NCBI GenBank assembly: GCA_903865435.1
Contig: CAIPJS010000037.1
Span: 1-59,152, forward strand
Length of the DNA stretch: 59,152 nucleotides
Origin: an uncultured Bacteroidota bacterium
GTDB lineage: Bacteria > Bacteroidota > Bacteroidia > Chitinophagales > Chitinophagaceae
Direction of reading: 5' to 3'
A program made the position numbers and the translations under genes. The notes beneath the pieces were generated by a model. The model saw only the letters and a program-made list of their open reading frames with translations. It was not told where the DNA came from and ran no database searches. This document shows positions 1-10,200 of this stretch, piece by piece (the stretch's first letter is position 1; each line of letters opens with the position of its first letter).

Positions 1-87
1 TACAATATGTCTAATTTGTTTGATAAAAATTATACGAACTTAGATTTAATGCCCTTTGCGATTGGTGTAAGATTTAGCAAATTCTAA
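1..87 (+). CDS. C-terminal end of a probable outer-membrane beta-barrel protein (partial)
   Basis: Frame 1 is open from the window edge and ends in TAA at 85-87, giving 28 residues. The last residues read IGVRFSKF, with alternating hydrophobic and polar residues and a terminal phenylalanine. That is how the last strand of an outer-membrane barrel usually ends, and the terminal aromatic is the signal read by the Bam machinery. A hairpin terminator follows. The family cannot be named from so short a piece. Confidence 0.5.
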   Translation, partial: YNMSNLFDKNYTNLDLMPFAIGVRFSKF

Positions 88-114
88 TTGTTAGGATTGT
101 TTTAATATAAGTAC

Positions 115-148
115 CAAAAAAAGCCCCTCCAATTGGAAGGGCTTTTTT
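115..148. terminator. Bidirectional rho-independent terminator
   Basis: Stem AAGCCC (121-126) pairs with GGGCTT (139-144). An inner TCC/GGA closes an AATT loop. A-tracts on the left and T-tracts on the right let it stop both the partial gene at 1-87 and serS arriving from the right. Confidence 0.85.
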
Positions 149-162
149 ATATCTTTTAAAAC

Positions 163-1434
163 TTAAATTAAATTTTCAGCACCAAAATAAGATTGCAATA
201 CTTTTGGAAGGGCAATACCCGTCTCGGTTTGATAGTTTTCTACAATGGCTGCAAATATTCTTGGCAAGGCCAATGAACTTCCATTTAAGGAATGTGCAAA
301 TTGAATTTTACCTGCGGCATCTTTAAATCTACATTTCATTCTATAGGTTTGATACGCTTCAAAATTAGAAACACTGCTTACTTCCAGCCATCTATCTTGA
401 GCTGCACTGTATACTTCAAAATCATAAGTAATGGCCGATGCAAATCCCATATCACCACCACATAGTCTTAAAATACGATAAGGAAGTCCTAAACTAATTA
501 ATAATTTTTCAACGTGCGCTACCATTTCCATCAACACTTCATCACTTTTATCTGGATGCACAATTTGTATGATTTCTACCTTCTCAAATTGATGCACTCT
601 ATTTAATCCACGTACGTCTTTGCCAAAACTTCCAGCCTCTCTTCTAAAGCAAGGAGAATAAGCCGTCATTTGTAAAGGTAAATCTGTTTCTTTCAAAACA
701 ACATCTCTAAAAATATTGGTCACAGGCACTTCGGCTGTGGGTATCAAATAAAAATCATCTTCTGTGGCATGGTACATTTGTCCTTCTTTATCGGGCAGTT
801 GTCCTGTTGCAAATGCAGAGGCAGCATTCACCATAAATGGAGGAAGGTATTCGGTATAACCAGCAGCTGTATTAAAATCTAAAAAATATTGTACCAAAGC
901 TCTTTGAAATTTAGCACCCTTCCCTATATACAATGGGAAGCCACTACCCGTAATTTTTGCCCCAGTTTCAAAATCAACCAAATTGTATTTCTTAATTAAA
1001 TCCCAATGTGCTTCTGCACCTGCATGTAATTTGGGTGACACTCCGCCTGTTCTTACCAGTTCATTTTCTTCGGGTGTTTTCCCCAAAGGCACTAAGTGAT
1101 GTGGCAGATTCGGTAATTGCACTAAACTGTTATGTAAATCTATTTCCACCTGTGCCATCTTTTCTTTTAATGGCTCTAATTGTTTTTTCCACTCCCCCAC
1201 AGCTATTTTAGTAGCTTCTGCTTGTTCTTTATCCCCCTTGGCCATCATGGCGCCAATTTCTTTAGATGCACTGTTCACTTTCGCCTGCGTTTCATCAAAA
1301 GCAGCTTGTAATTGCTTTCTTTCATCATCTAAATCAATAACCGTATCCACCAAATTGGGTTGGGCAAAATGCTTAACGGCCAACTTCTTTTTAGCTAAGT
1401 CCCTATTTTGACGTAAAAAACTCACTTGTAACAT
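163..1434 (-). CDS. serS: Seryl-tRNA synthetase
   Basis: Class II aminoacyl-tRNA synthetase that charges tRNA-Ser (and tRNA-Sec where present) in the cytoplasm. The protein is about 423 residues, a normal length. It has an N-terminal coiled-coil arm of about 100 residues that grips the long variable arm of the tRNA. The catalytic domain follows, with motif 2 around FRREAGSFGKDVRGLNRVHQ and motif 3 around HSLNGSSLALPR near the C terminus. I start it at the ATG at 1434 (MLQVSFLRQN), which matches the usual SerRS N terminus. The TTG 18 bases upstream is part of the promoter core TATCTTTG (1450-1457, minus strand). It is monocistronic and ends at the bidirectional terminator. Confidence 0.97.
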   Translation of the reverse strand: MLQVSFLRQNRDLAKKKLAVKHFAQPNLVDTVIDLDDERKQLQAAFDETQAKVNSASKEIGAMMAKGDKEQAEATKIAVGEWKKQLEPLKEKMAQVEIDLHNSLVQLPNLPHHLVPLGKTPEENELVRTGGVSPKLHAGAEAHWDLIKKYNLVDFETGAKITGSGFPLYIGKGAKFQRALVQYFLDFNTAAGYTEYLPPFMVNAASAFATGQLPDKEGQMYHATEDDFYLIPTAEVPVTNIFRDVVLKETDLPLQMTAYSPCFRREAGSFGKDVRGLNRVHQFEKVEIIQIVHPDKSDEVLMEMVAHVEKLLISLGLPYRILRLCGGDMGFASAITYDFEVYSAAQDRWLEVSSVSNFEAYQTYRMKCRFKDAAGKIQFAHSLNGSSLALPRIFAAIVENYQTETGIALPKVLQSYFGAENLI

Positions 1435-1449
1435 CGGATCAAATTTTAG

Positions 1450-1457
1450 CAAAGATA
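1450..1457 (-). promoter_or_regulatory. Bacteroidota -7 promoter element for serS
   Basis: On the minus strand this reads TATCTTTG, a full match to the Bacteroidota consensus TAnnTTTG. It lies 15 bases upstream of the serS ATG, so the 5' leader would be very short. It is head-to-head with the plus-strand element at 1490-1497. Confidence 0.65.
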
Positions 1458-1489
1458 ATCAAAGCAACCTACTACGCCTAGATATCCCC

Positions 1490-1497
1490 TACCTTTG
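1490..1497 (+). promoter_or_regulatory. Bacteroidota -7 promoter element for the gene at 1513
   Basis: TACCTTTG is a full match to TAnnTTTG and lies 15 bases upstream of the ATG at 1513. Its TTG could be mistaken for a start codon. Confidence 0.65.
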
Positions 1498-1512
1498 CTT
1501 GGTAAATTGAAA

Positions 1513-1869
1513 ATGGCAGGTATGGCAGCAATAAAAGATGATTTTCAGAGCAGGTGGTGGGATTTAGAGAAAAAATTGATGGACCGATTCGGGAAAAAGC
1601 CGGATGTGGAATCTATCCTATTCCTTATAGGGCTTCAGGAAACTGGATTTTTAGTAGAAAAAATAAGCAAGGAACAGAAGCAGGACCTGATGCATGTGGC
1701 CATTTGCTCCATTTTGGCTGCCAGTGGATATTACCTATTAGAAGGACAGGATGAAGAAGGCTGGCCACACTTTAAGCAATTAAAGGGACTGCCTACCATG
1801 GACCTGATGGAACAAGAAGGCTTTTTAAAAGACCATATTCTACTCTATTTTGAAAACAATAGCTTCTAG
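1513..1869 (+). CDS. Conserved hypothetical protein upstream of gcvH
   Basis: 118 residues, no signal peptide and no membrane segment. The protein is acidic and rich in leucine and glutamate (for example DLEKKLMDRFGKKPDVES, LEGQDEEGWPHFKQL), so it is probably a small soluble helical cytoplasmic protein. I do not recognise a domain. The ATG at 1513 is preferred over the TTG at 1495, which belongs to the promoter core; the ATG at 1522 is also possible. The next gene is gcvH, 54 bases on, with its own likely promoter, so the two need not be cotranscribed. No function is assigned. Confidence 0.75.
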   Translation: MAGMAAIKDDFQSRWWDLEKKLMDRFGKKPDVESILFLIGLQETGFLVEKISKEQKQDLMHVAICSILAASGYYLLEGQDEEGWPHFKQLKGLPTMDLMEQEGFLKDHILLYFENNSF

Positions 1870-1896
1870 CGCATTGTTTTTTTAGTGTTTTTTATG

Positions 1897-1904
1897 AATC
1901 TTTG
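1897..1904 (+). promoter_or_regulatory. Probable promoter for the gcvH operon
   Basis: AATCTTTG differs from TAnnTTTG only in the first base. A TTG at 1874-1876 lies 20 bases upstream, where a -33 element is expected. The gcvH ATG is 20 bases downstream. Confidence 0.5.
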
Positions 1905-1923
1905 CACCAATAAAAAATAAACT

Positions 1924-2301
1924 ATGCAATTCCCAGCCGACTTACGCTACACCAAAGACCACGAATGGATTAAATTAGAAGGTACTACTGCCACCATTGG
2001 CATTACCGATTTCGCGCAAGGCGAATTGGGGGATATTGTATACATAGATATTAATACTGTAGGAAAAATGCTTTCTGCAGAAGCCGTATTTGGTACTGTA
2101 GAAGCAGTGAAAACTGTAAGTGATTTATTTTTACCAGTGGCAGGTACTATATTAGAAGTAAATCCTGCATTAACTGCTCAACCTGAATTGGTCAACACCG
2201 ATCCTTATGGTGCAGGCTGGATGGTGAAAGTGAATGTGGTGAATGCAGAGGATGTAGCTGCCTTGTTGACCAGTGAAGCTTATAGCCAGTTGGTTCATTA
2301 A
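1924..2301 (+). CDS. gcvH: Glycine cleavage system H protein
   Basis: Lipoyl carrier of the glycine cleavage complex. It shuttles the aminomethyl group from the P protein to the T protein and is reoxidised by the L protein. At 125 residues it is the normal length. The lipoylated lysine is K63 in the motif VEAVKTVSD, inside the biotinyl/lipoyl hammerhead fold. The N terminus [10 protein letters not shown] is typical. It is the first gene of a likely operon with the VanZ-like protein (10-base gap), a MarR regulator and a GHL10 glycosidase. The genes for the other glycine cleavage proteins are not in this window. Confidence 0.97.
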   Translation: MQFPADLRYTKDHEWIKLEGTTATIGITDFAQGELGDIVYIDINTVGKMLSAEAVFGTVEAVKTVSDLFLPVAGTILEVNPALTAQPELVNTDPYGAGWMVKVNVVNAEDVAALLTSEAYSQLVH

Positions 2302-2311
2302 TCCAACTAAG

Positions 2312-2695
2312 ATGATGAAAACTTTAATTTGGGTAGCTAGCGAGCTTTTACTAATATTTATTTTGTTGACTTTGCCAGGCAGTAACTTTTCACATGCACC
2401 CAATTGGATGAATGCTGTCCATGTTGACAAATTAGTGCATATGGCTTTGTTTGGCTCTTTGGCTTTTTCCTTTTTTATTCATTTTGAACTTTCTAAAAGC
2501 CGTTTCTTAAAATCGATAAGAGCCAAAGCATTGACATTAATATTTTGTATTTTGTATGGCATTGGAATGGAATATTACCAAAAATATTTTGTTCCATCCC
2601 GAGCTTTCGAAGTGGCAGATATGTTGGCAGATGCAGTAGGCGCAATTTTAGCATTGCCTTTTTTTATGATGGTAAGAAAAAAATATTTCAAATAG
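2312..2695 (+). CDS. VanZ-like family membrane protein
   Basis: About 127 residues with four hydrophobic segments. It has the VanZ-like (PF04892) signature: an early DKLVHMALFGSLAF segment, then GIGMEYYQKYF, then a proline/arginine step (VPSRAFEVAD) and a last helix beginning DMLADAVGAILAL. VanZ gives teicoplanin resistance in enterococci, but most chromosomal relatives have no known function. I start at ATG 2312; ATG 2315 is equally possible. The GTG at 2273 would overlap gcvH. To my knowledge the gcvH/VanZ-like neighbour pair recurs in Bacteroidota. The biochemical role is unknown. Confidence 0.85.
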   Translation: MMKTLIWVASELLLIFILLTLPGSNFSHAPNWMNAVHVDKLVHMALFGSLAFSFFIHFELSKSRFLKSIRAKALTLIFCILYGIGMEYYQKYFVPSRAFEVADMLADAVGAILALPFFMMVRKKYFK

Positions 2696-2708
2696 CTTTC
2701 ACCAGCAA

Positions 2709-3170
2709 ATGGGTATAGAAAAAGACATACAACAAACTACATTCAGAAATGAGTTCCAAAAACTTGGCATCAACCTCATTTATACTGCCAATTGGTTGAA
2801 TGAAAAAATTGGACAAGTTTTAGCTACTGAAAAAATTACGCAGCAACAATACAATATTTTAAGAATTTTACGTGGCAGCGAATGCCCTTTAAGCACCTTA
2901 AAAATTAGGGAAAGGATGTTGGATAAAATGAGTGATACCAGCAGGATTGTAGATAGATTGATTACAAAAGGATTGGTAGAAAAAACAGCATGTCTTTCCG
3001 ATAAAAGATTGGTGGACATCACCCTTTCAAAAAATGGAATTCAATTGTTAGAAAAACTAGATAAATTCAATGATCAAATAGATGCTATTTTGAAAGGCAT
3101 CCATGAAAAAGAAGCAAGCACCGTGAATCAGATTTTAGATAAGTTAAGAGAAGTGGGTGCCAAAAAATAA
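2709..3170 (+). CDS. MarR-family transcriptional regulator
   Basis: 153 residues with a winged helix-turn-helix. The recognition region spans about residues 60-90 (STLKIRERMLDKMSDTSRIV), and the wing carries the usual LVEKTACLSDKRLVDI segment (D-x-R). The flanking N- and C-terminal helices form the dimer interface. MarR proteins are usually repressors released by small aromatic or phenolic ligands, or by oxidation. There is a 13-base gap to the gene before it and a 10-base gap to the glycosidase after it, so it may control its own operon. No operator palindrome was found by eye. Confidence 0.9.
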   Translation: MGIEKDIQQTTFRNEFQKLGINLIYTANWLNEKIGQVLATEKITQQQYNILRILRGSECPLSTLKIRERMLDKMSDTSRIVDRLITKGLVEKTACLSDKRLVDITLSKNGIQLLEKLDKFNDQIDAILKGIHEKEASTVNQILDKLREVGAKK

Positions 3171-3180
3171 TTCGAACTTT

Positions 3181-4650
3181 ATGAAAGGATCCTTACTTGG
3201 ATTAGTTTTACTCATGACTTCTTATTGCGTTCAAGCGCAATTAAACTTAGCCGATAAAAATGTTTTTGAATTTAGAGGCGTTTGGGTGGCCACCGTCGAA
3301 AACATTGATTGGCCAAGCAAGAAAGGCTTAAGCAATGAAGAACAAAAGCAAGAATTTATTGCATTACTTGATCTACATCAAAAAAATGGCATGAATGCCA
3401 TTATCATGCAAGTGCGTCCTTCGGGCGATGCTTTTTATCCCTCCACTTTAGAACCCTGGAGTGAATATTTAATGGGTAAGCAAGGTTTGCCACCAAGCCC
3501 TTTTTATGATCCATTGGAATTTATGATTCAAGAAACACATAAAAGAGGCATGGAATTTCATGCATGGATCAATCCTTACAGAGCGGTATTCAATATAAAA
3601 AAATCAAGCATTGCACCCAGTCATATTACCAGGCTACATCCAGAATGGTTTTTAACGTATGGTGATAAAAAATATTTTAATCCAGGCTTACCACAAGTAT
3701 GGCAACATACCAATCGTATTGTAAGAGATTTGGTAACCAGGTATGATATTGATGCGATTCATATGGATGATTATTTTTACCCCTACCGTATTGCAGGAAA
3801 AGAATTTCCAGATGAAAAGACCTATCAGCAAAATAAAAGAGGTTTGTCTAAAGAAGATTGGAGAAGAAGCAATTGCGATACCATTGTCAAACAATTGTAT
3901 GCCAGCATTCACCAAATCAAACCAGCGGTTCAATTTGGAATAAGTCCATTTGGTATCTGGCGCAATAAATCTAAAGATCCAAGAGGCAGTGAAACCAAAG
4001 GCGGACAAACCAATTATGACGATTTGTATGCTGATATATTATTATGGTTAGAAAAAGGATGGGTAGATTATATTGCTCCTCAAATTTATTGGGAACACGG
4101 ACACCCACTAGCCAATTACGATACCATTATTGACTGGTGGAATGAACACAGCTTTGGAAAAAATTTATACATTGGACATGGAATGTACAGAGCAGCTACC
4201 AGTACCCCTTGGCGTAATAAAGACGAACTTCCCTATCAAATTAAAAGAGAAAGAGCCGAAGAAAATACCAGGGGCAGTATTTATTTTAGTAGCAGTAGTT
4301 TTAAAAACAATCCAAACAATTGGAATGATAGTTTACAACAAAATTATTATCATAAACCAGCTTTATTGCCTACCATTCCTTGGCTGGTTCAATATGAAGT
4401 AACTGCTCCGACTATTGTAAAAAAATCTGACAATACCTATCAAATAAATCAAAGCCAAGGCAATAAAGTAAAACAAATTGCCATTTTACAAGGCAGCGAA
4501 CAACATTATACTGTTAGTGCATTGCTATCGGGAGATACTAAATTCATTAATTTGAATGCACTGGGCCTTGACAAAAACAATATCCAGCCCTATTGGATCA
4601 TAGCCATTGGAAAACAAAACCAATTAAGTAAATTGGTAGCACTTCCTTAA
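3181..4650 (+). CDS. GHL10-family glycosyl hydrolase-like protein (DUF187), secreted
   Basis: 489 residues. Residues 1-19 are a signal peptide (MKGSLLGLVLLMTSYCVQAQ), so the protein is periplasmic or outer-membrane facing. The following GHL10 (PF02638) TIM barrel starts with FRGVWVATVENIDWPSKKG. It continues with acidic and aromatic motifs typical of glycosidases (FHAWINPYRA, IHMDDYFYPY, FGISPFGIWR, YIAPQIYWEHG). E. coli DigH (YddW) of this family cleaves denuded peptidoglycan glycan strands, so a cell-wall role is the best guess. The last 90 residues look like a beta-rich module. The start is ATG 3181; the GTG at 3157 would add residues before the signal peptide and overlap the MarR gene. 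Confidence 0.88.
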   Translation: MKGSLLGLVLLMTSYCVQAQLNLADKNVFEFRGVWVATVENIDWPSKKGLSNEEQKQEFIALLDLHQKNGMNAIIMQVRPSGDAFYPSTLEPWSEYLMGKQGLPPSPFYDPLEFMIQETHKRGMEFHAWINPYRAVFNIKKSSIAPSHITRLHPEWFLTYGDKKYFNPGLPQVWQHTNRIVRDLVTRYDIDAIHMDDYFYPYRIAGKEFPDEKTYQQNKRGLSKEDWRRSNCDTIVKQLYASIHQIKPAVQFGISPFGIWRNKSKDPRGSETKGGQTNYDDLYADILLWLEKGWVDYIAPQIYWEHGHPLANYDTIIDWWNEHSFGKNLYIGHGMYRAATSTPWRNKDELPYQIKRERAEENTRGSIYFSSSSFKNNPNNWNDSLQQNYYHKPALLPTIPWLVQYEVTAPTIVKKSDNTYQINQSQGNKVKQIAILQGSEQHYTVSALLSGDTKFINLNALGLDKNNIQPYWIIAIGKQNQLSKLVALP

Positions 4651-4655
4651 TTTAT

Positions 4656-6629
4656 TTACTCGTGGATTCTTTTTAAAGAAATGTTTTCATTGGCCTTAAT
4701 GATCAATGGCACATGTTCCACAATGGTCATGTCGTTGTCCAATCCAAAGGCTTTTTGATCGCTCTGTGCTAATTGTTTGATATTGAAATATACATCCATG
4801 ATAAAGTCTTCTCTGATGGATAATTCATTTTCAATAGAGAAGAAGCTTTCAATAATTACATAAGTAATATCGGTATGGAAATCCTTACTTTTTAAAGATT
4901 CATATTTGCTATAAATACCCAACTCCTGAGATTCATTCAATTCTTGCATCACTTTCTTGAAACAAATATTCACACGTGGTTGAATTCTAAAACCTAATTT
5001 AAAATCGACACGCATCACTCTATCATCCACTAATTCTCTAATGGAGTATTCCATTCCATACGGAGAATCGGTACGATCAATATGTAAAAACCAATATACA
5101 TCGGCACGTTTTGGTTTTCTATTCAATATAGAATCGATAATACGGTGCTCGATTTCTCGATGGTTATTGGCCTTGGTCAAATACACCAAATGCGTTGCAT
5201 ACTTAGGTACATCTTTATCAGCACTTAATTCAGAAAGCGGCTCTAAGTAATCTTTCAATTTTACAAAATCCAAATAACGATTGGCAATTTTTCGAGCGCG
5301 ATGCCAAATCATCATTACAAAAATCATACTTAAAGAAAAAACGAAAGTAATGGCAGCTTCTTTAATTTTTACAAAATTGGCTACGAAGAAAGATATTTCA
5401 ACAATTGTAAAAATTAAAACTATCAGGGCCACCAATGATTGACTCCATCTTTTTACATTGAGCATATAAAAATTCATCAGCATCGTAGTCATAATCATAC
5501 AAATGATGATGGAAAATCCATAAGCAGCTTGCATACTTTCACTATTCTTAAAGTACATGAGCATGGTCACACAACCTACCCATAAAATAAAATTCAAACT
5601 TGGAATATAAATTTGCCCTTTTTGATCGGTGGGAAATTTAATGGTCACACGTGGCCAAAAATTTAAACTAATGGCTTCGGAGATTAAAGTAAAGGAACCA
5701 CTGATTAAGGCTTGGCTGGCAATAATAGTAGCTAAAGTTGCTATACCAATACCAACTATCAAAAACCAATGCGGCATGATATTAAAGAAAGGGTTCATGC
5801 CATTGTCGCTTTGGCCAATAAAGTCTAGCAAGTAGGCGCCTTGACCCATATAACTCATCACTAAGGCTATTTTTACAAACATCCAACTCACTTGTATGTT
5901 TTGACGACCACAATGGCCCAAATCACTGTAAAGCGCCTCTGCACCCGTGGTACAAAGGAAAACCGCACCCAAAAGCCAGAAACCATTGGGATAATGTACC
6001 AATAAATCGTAGGCATAATAAGGATTCAATGCACTTAAAATACCTACATGATGCACCACTTGTGAAAGGCCTAAAATTAAAATCATTGAAAACCAAACCA
6101 ACATAATGGGACCAAAAGCAAAGCCTATAATTTTAGTTCCAAAACGTTGAAAGAAAAATAATAAAGAGATGATGGCAAATACAATACCTACTGTTAAATT
6201 ATTGCCAGGTACGAAAACTTTTTCTAAACCATGTACTCCAGCCAAACCTTCTATAGCAGAAGATACAGAGATAGGAGGTGTAATCATTCCATCTGCCAGC
6301 AACATCGCAGCGCCAATGATAGCAGGCACATAGATCCATTTTACATAACGGCGCACTAAAGCGAATAAAGAAAAAATACCTCCTTCGCCTCTATTGTCTG
6401 CACGCAAGGTTAAGAAAACATATTTGAAAGTGGTTTGTAAAGTTAAAGTCCAAAATACACAAGAAATGGCGCCGTAAACCAATTGTTCGGTTATTATTTT
6501 GTGGTTGATGATGGCTCCAAATACATACAAGGGAGAAGTACCAATATCACCATAAATAATTCCTAGTGTAACAATTAAACCTGCTACCGAAAGTTTGTGC
6601 GCGTGATTGGCGCCAGATGTTTGTCCCAT
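4656..6629 (-). CDS. kup: Potassium uptake protein of the Kup/HAK/KT family
   Basis: 657 residues. The N-terminal part (about residues 15-455) holds some 12 membrane helices and the family signature GIIYGDIGTSPLYV. The C-terminal 200 residues form a cytoplasmic domain. Kup is a proton-coupled K+ importer of the inner membrane and matters at low pH or high osmolarity. The ATG at 6629 gives the usual start. It converges on the GHL10 gene with a five-base gap and no obvious terminator between them. The upstream region holds an imperfect AT-rich inverted repeat (6655-6663 and 6697-6705). Confidence 0.96.
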   Translation of the reverse strand: MGQTSGANHAHKLSVAGLIVTLGIIYGDIGTSPLYVFGAIINHKIITEQLVYGAISCVFWTLTLQTTFKYVFLTLRADNRGEGGIFSLFALVRRYVKWIYVPAIIGAAMLLADGMITPPISVSSAIEGLAGVHGLEKVFVPGNNLTVGIVFAIISLLFFFQRFGTKIIGFAFGPIMLVWFSMILILGLSQVVHHVGILSALNPYYAYDLLVHYPNGFWLLGAVFLCTTGAEALYSDLGHCGRQNIQVSWMFVKIALVMSYMGQGAYLLDFIGQSDNGMNPFFNIMPHWFLIVGIGIATLATIIASQALISGSFTLISEAISLNFWPRVTIKFPTDQKGQIYIPSLNFILWVGCVTMLMYFKNSESMQAAYGFSIIICMIMTTMLMNFYMLNVKRWSQSLVALIVLIFTIVEISFFVANFVKIKEAAITFVFSLSMIFVMMIWHRARKIANRYLDFVKLKDYLEPLSELSADKDVPKYATHLVYLTKANNHREIEHRIIDSILNRKPKRADVYWFLHIDRTDSPYGMEYSIRELVDDRVMRVDFKLGFRIQPRVNICFKKVMQELNESQELGIYSKYESLKSKDFHTDITYVIIESFFSIENELSIREDFIMDVYFNIKQLAQSDQKAFGLDNDMTIVEHVPLIIKANENISLKRIHE

Positions 6630-6654
6630 GTATCAATGTAAGTTGAGGACAAAG

Positions 6655-6705
6655 TTTATAAAAATTAAATAAAGAAATGGCTTAAAAGTGAAAGTATTTT
6701 ATAAA
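6655..6705. repeat. AT-rich inverted repeat between kup and the SRPBCC gene
   Basis: TTTATAAAA at 6655-6663 is the exact reverse complement of TTTTATAAA at 6697-6705, with a 33-base loop. It lies upstream of kup and downstream of the SRPBCC gene, so it may end transcription of the latter or shape the kup promoter. Confidence 0.4.
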
Positions 6706-6722
6706 TTTCTTTAAATAAAAAA

Positions 6723-7196
6723 CTAAGGCTTGTAAGCCCCCCATTTTGCTTCCACTGCTTTGAAACGAAAATCAAAGATTCCCTGGAGTTGCTTTTTTAC
6801 TAGAATCACCTGAGCTATATCGCCTAAAAATCCCAAAGGAATTTTATAATGCACGATGTCCTCCATCTTCACACCCCCTTTGACCTCGGTAAAATGGTGT
6901 TGATGGTGCCAAAGACTATAAGGACCAAATCTTTGTTCGTCAATAAAATAAGCACCTTCTTGCACATGCGTAATTTCTGTCATCCAATACAAAGGAATCC
7001 CTAAAAGGGGTTTTACGGTGTATTCAATAATTTGACCTGGATACATTTTAGCCCCATGGTGTTTACTTATAATATGAAAACCCATTTTTTCAGGGGTAAT
7101 TTTGGCAAGATTGGCAGGACTGCTAAAAAATGCCCAGGCTTCTTGCAAGGAAATGGGGATGAACTGTTCGGTATGGATGGAATAAACTTTTGACAT
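6723..7196 (-). CDS. SRPBCC-fold ligand-binding protein
   Basis: 157 residues without a signal peptide. The pattern is that of the START/Bet v 1-like (SRPBCC, polyketide cyclase/dehydrase) fold: an initial strand (SIHTEQFIPISLQEAWAFFS), a helix-loop (NLAKITPEKMGF), central strands (WMTEITHVQEGAYFIDEQRFGPY) and a long C-terminal helix (FRFKAVEAKW). Relatives bind hydrophobic ligands and often sit beside SDR or cell-division genes. No catalytic residues can be named. ATG at 7202 (MGMSK) is an alternative start. It is divergent from the helicase-nuclease gene at 7263. Confidence 0.75.
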   Translation of the reverse strand: MSKVYSIHTEQFIPISLQEAWAFFSSPANLAKITPEKMGFHIISKHHGAKMYPGQIIEYTVKPLLGIPLYWMTEITHVQEGAYFIDEQRFGPYSLWHHQHHFTEVKGGVKMEDIVHYKIPLGFLGDIAQVILVKKQLQGIFDFRFKAVEAKWGAYKP

Positions 7197-7262
7197 ACCC
7201 ATACAACAACGCAATGTCGTTTTTGTTGTCATAAATCGCCATAAAGCCATTAATTTTATCCC

Positions 7263-10200
7263 ATGATTAGTAAAGCCGCACAGCTCAAAGCTTTTAATAC
7301 CATTTATAACGCGCTAAATGAACAGCAGAAAAAAGCGGTGGACACCATAGATGGGCCTGTCATGGTCATTGCCGGACCAGGCACTGGAAAAACGCAAATA
7401 CTGGGAGCAAGGATTGGAAAGATTTTATTGGAAACGGACACGGCTCCAGAAAACATACTTTGTTTAACCTATACCGATGCAGGCGCCATTGCCATGCGTA
7501 AAAGATTGGTAGACTTTATTGGGGCAAGTGCTTACAAAGTAACCATTGCTACTTTTCATTCTTTTTGCAATGACATTATTCAAGATAATTTGTCTTTGTT
7601 TGAAAAACCTAGTTTGGATCCCATTTCGGAATTAGAAAAAATTGAGTTACTAAAAATATTAATTGACCAATTTGATAAAAAAAATCCTTTAAAAAGATAC
7701 AGGGGCGATGTGTACTACGAAATGAGCAATTTAAGCAGGTTGTTCAGCGCCATGAAAAAAGAAGGCTGGACCTCGACATACTTAATCCAACAAATCAACA
7801 CCTACATTGCTGACATTCCAACCCGAGATGAGTTTGTATACAAGAAAAAATACAAACAATTTGAAGCTGGAAGTTTGAAACAAGGATTGGTAGATGCCGC
7901 TTTGGAAAAAATGGAAAAATTAAAAGCCGCGGTGGCTGCATTTGATACGTATCAAGCATTGATGAAAAGTCATAGCAGGTATGATTTTGATGACATGATC
8001 AACTGGGTGATTTCAGCTTTTAAAGAAAGTAAAAATTTATTGGCTCAATACCAAGAAAAATATTTGTACATATTGGTAGATGAATTTCAAGATACCAGCG
8101 GTACACAAAATGAATTAGTGCAATTACTGGTGAATTACTGGGAGCAACCCAATTTATTTGTAGTGGGAGATGACGATCAAAGTATTTTTAGATTCCAAGG
8201 TGCCAATGTAGAAAACATGTTGCATTATCAAAAGCAATATGAACAGGACTTGGTGACCATTGTTTTAGAAAATAATTATAGGTCTACCCAACCCATCTTA
8301 GACGCTTCTACTTTATTAATCAATAACAATCAAGAAAGATTAATCAATAAAGTAAAAGGTTTGTCAAAAAATTTGATTGCCGCATTACCCGAAAATGTTT
8401 CTATAAAAAATGCACCCATTATTGCAGCTTACAATGATCCACAAGAAGAAATGATGGCCATTGCCGAACAAATCAATCAAATCATACTGCAAGGTACCGC
8501 GCCCAAAGAGATTGCAGTATTGTATAAAGAGAATAAATATGGTGAAGAAATTGCACATTTTTTGCAACAAAAAAATATTCCCATTTATAGCAAAAGATCT
8601 GCAAACTTATTTGATCAAGTACTCATTAAGCAAATTATAAAAATATTGGATTACTTGGCCTGCGAATGGGATCAACCCAACGAAGGTGCTAATTTATTAT
8701 TTGAAATATTGCATTTTAAATGGTGGCATATTTCTCCCATCACCATTGCAGTATTAACCACAGAAGCCAATCAATTAAAATACGGGCACCCAGAAAAATC
8801 TTTTAGACAAGTATTGGTAGAAAAAACACAGGATGTACAAACCAATTTATTTGAACAAGGTGGCATCGCATCAGTAGCCAAGGCCATGAGTGTAATGGAA
8901 GATTTGATGAGTCAAATTCCTAATGTGACTTTATTAAACCTATTAGAACAAATATTGCAAAAAACAGGAATCATTCAAGAAGTACTTACTGGCATTGATA
9001 AAAATTATGAGTTAACATTGGTGAGTCATTTCTTTGATTTTATAAAAGAAGAAACGCATCGTCATCCAAGCTTACATTTAAACAGTTTGGTGGAAATGTT
9101 AAAATTAATGCGCCGTGAGGATATTCGTTTGCCCTTACCCATCACTACTGGAAATGAATCGGGTGTGAATTTATTAACGGCACATGGCAGTAAGGGATTA
9201 GAATTTAAGTATGTTTTTTTAGCAGGTACCAATGCGCATTATTGGGAGAAAAAAAGAAGTACTGCCAATGCAGGTTACACTTTACCAGACACGGTGTTGA
9301 GTAGTTTAGAGCATGCCAATGATAAAGAAGAATTGAGAAGATTGTTTTATGTTGCCATTACAAGGGCCAAACAAAATTTAACCATTTCTTACAGTCAATA
9401 CAAGTCTGATGGCAAAGAAGCGGAGCCCAGTCAATTTATCATTGAAGTAATAGAAGGCAAAGAAGCAAGCATTCAAAAAATGGAATTGTCTACCGCTGTT
9501 AAATCTACTTATACCTTACTTCGTTTGCAATCTGCTCCGATGCCCGAAATTCAGCAGCTAGAAAATGATTTTATTGCCCCCAAGTTGGAAAAATTTTCGA
9601 TGAATGTAACGGCATTGAATAATTATTTAAAATGCCCTTTACATTTTTATTACAATAGTTTGATTCGCGTGCCTTCGGGAAAATCAGAAGCCACCACTTT
9701 TGGATCGGCCGTTCATGACGCCTTAAACAAACTGTTTAAGAAGATGCAAGAAGGAGGTAATGTATTTCCAGATACCCAAACCTTGGTACAAGATTTTAAT
9801 TTTTACATGAATAGGCATCGAGAGGCATTTACCCATCAAGAATTTAAAGACCGAAAAGAATTGGGCGAAACCGTTTTGATAAAATATTATGATCATTATG
9901 TAAAAGATTGGAACAAAGTGGTCACTACCGAATATCGAATCAACAATGTGGTAGTAAAAGACATTCCATTAAAAGGCGCCATCGATAAAATTGAATTCAA
10001 TGGTAAACAAGTAGTGGTTATCGATTACAAAACAGGCAATATCGAAAATGCACGCGAAAAATTAAAAGCTCCCAATGATAAAAATCCATTGGGTGGAGAT
10101 TATTGGAGACAGGCTGTTTTTTATAAAATACTTTTAAATCATCACCCAAAAAATTGGGAAGTAGTGAGTGCCGAATTTGATTTTATTGAGCCCAATAAGA

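Noticed and set aside
1435..1452. Longer N terminus of SerRS from a TTG at 1452
   Set aside because: The TTG is inside the promoter core TATCTTTG, and the ATG at 1434 gives the family's normal N terminus.
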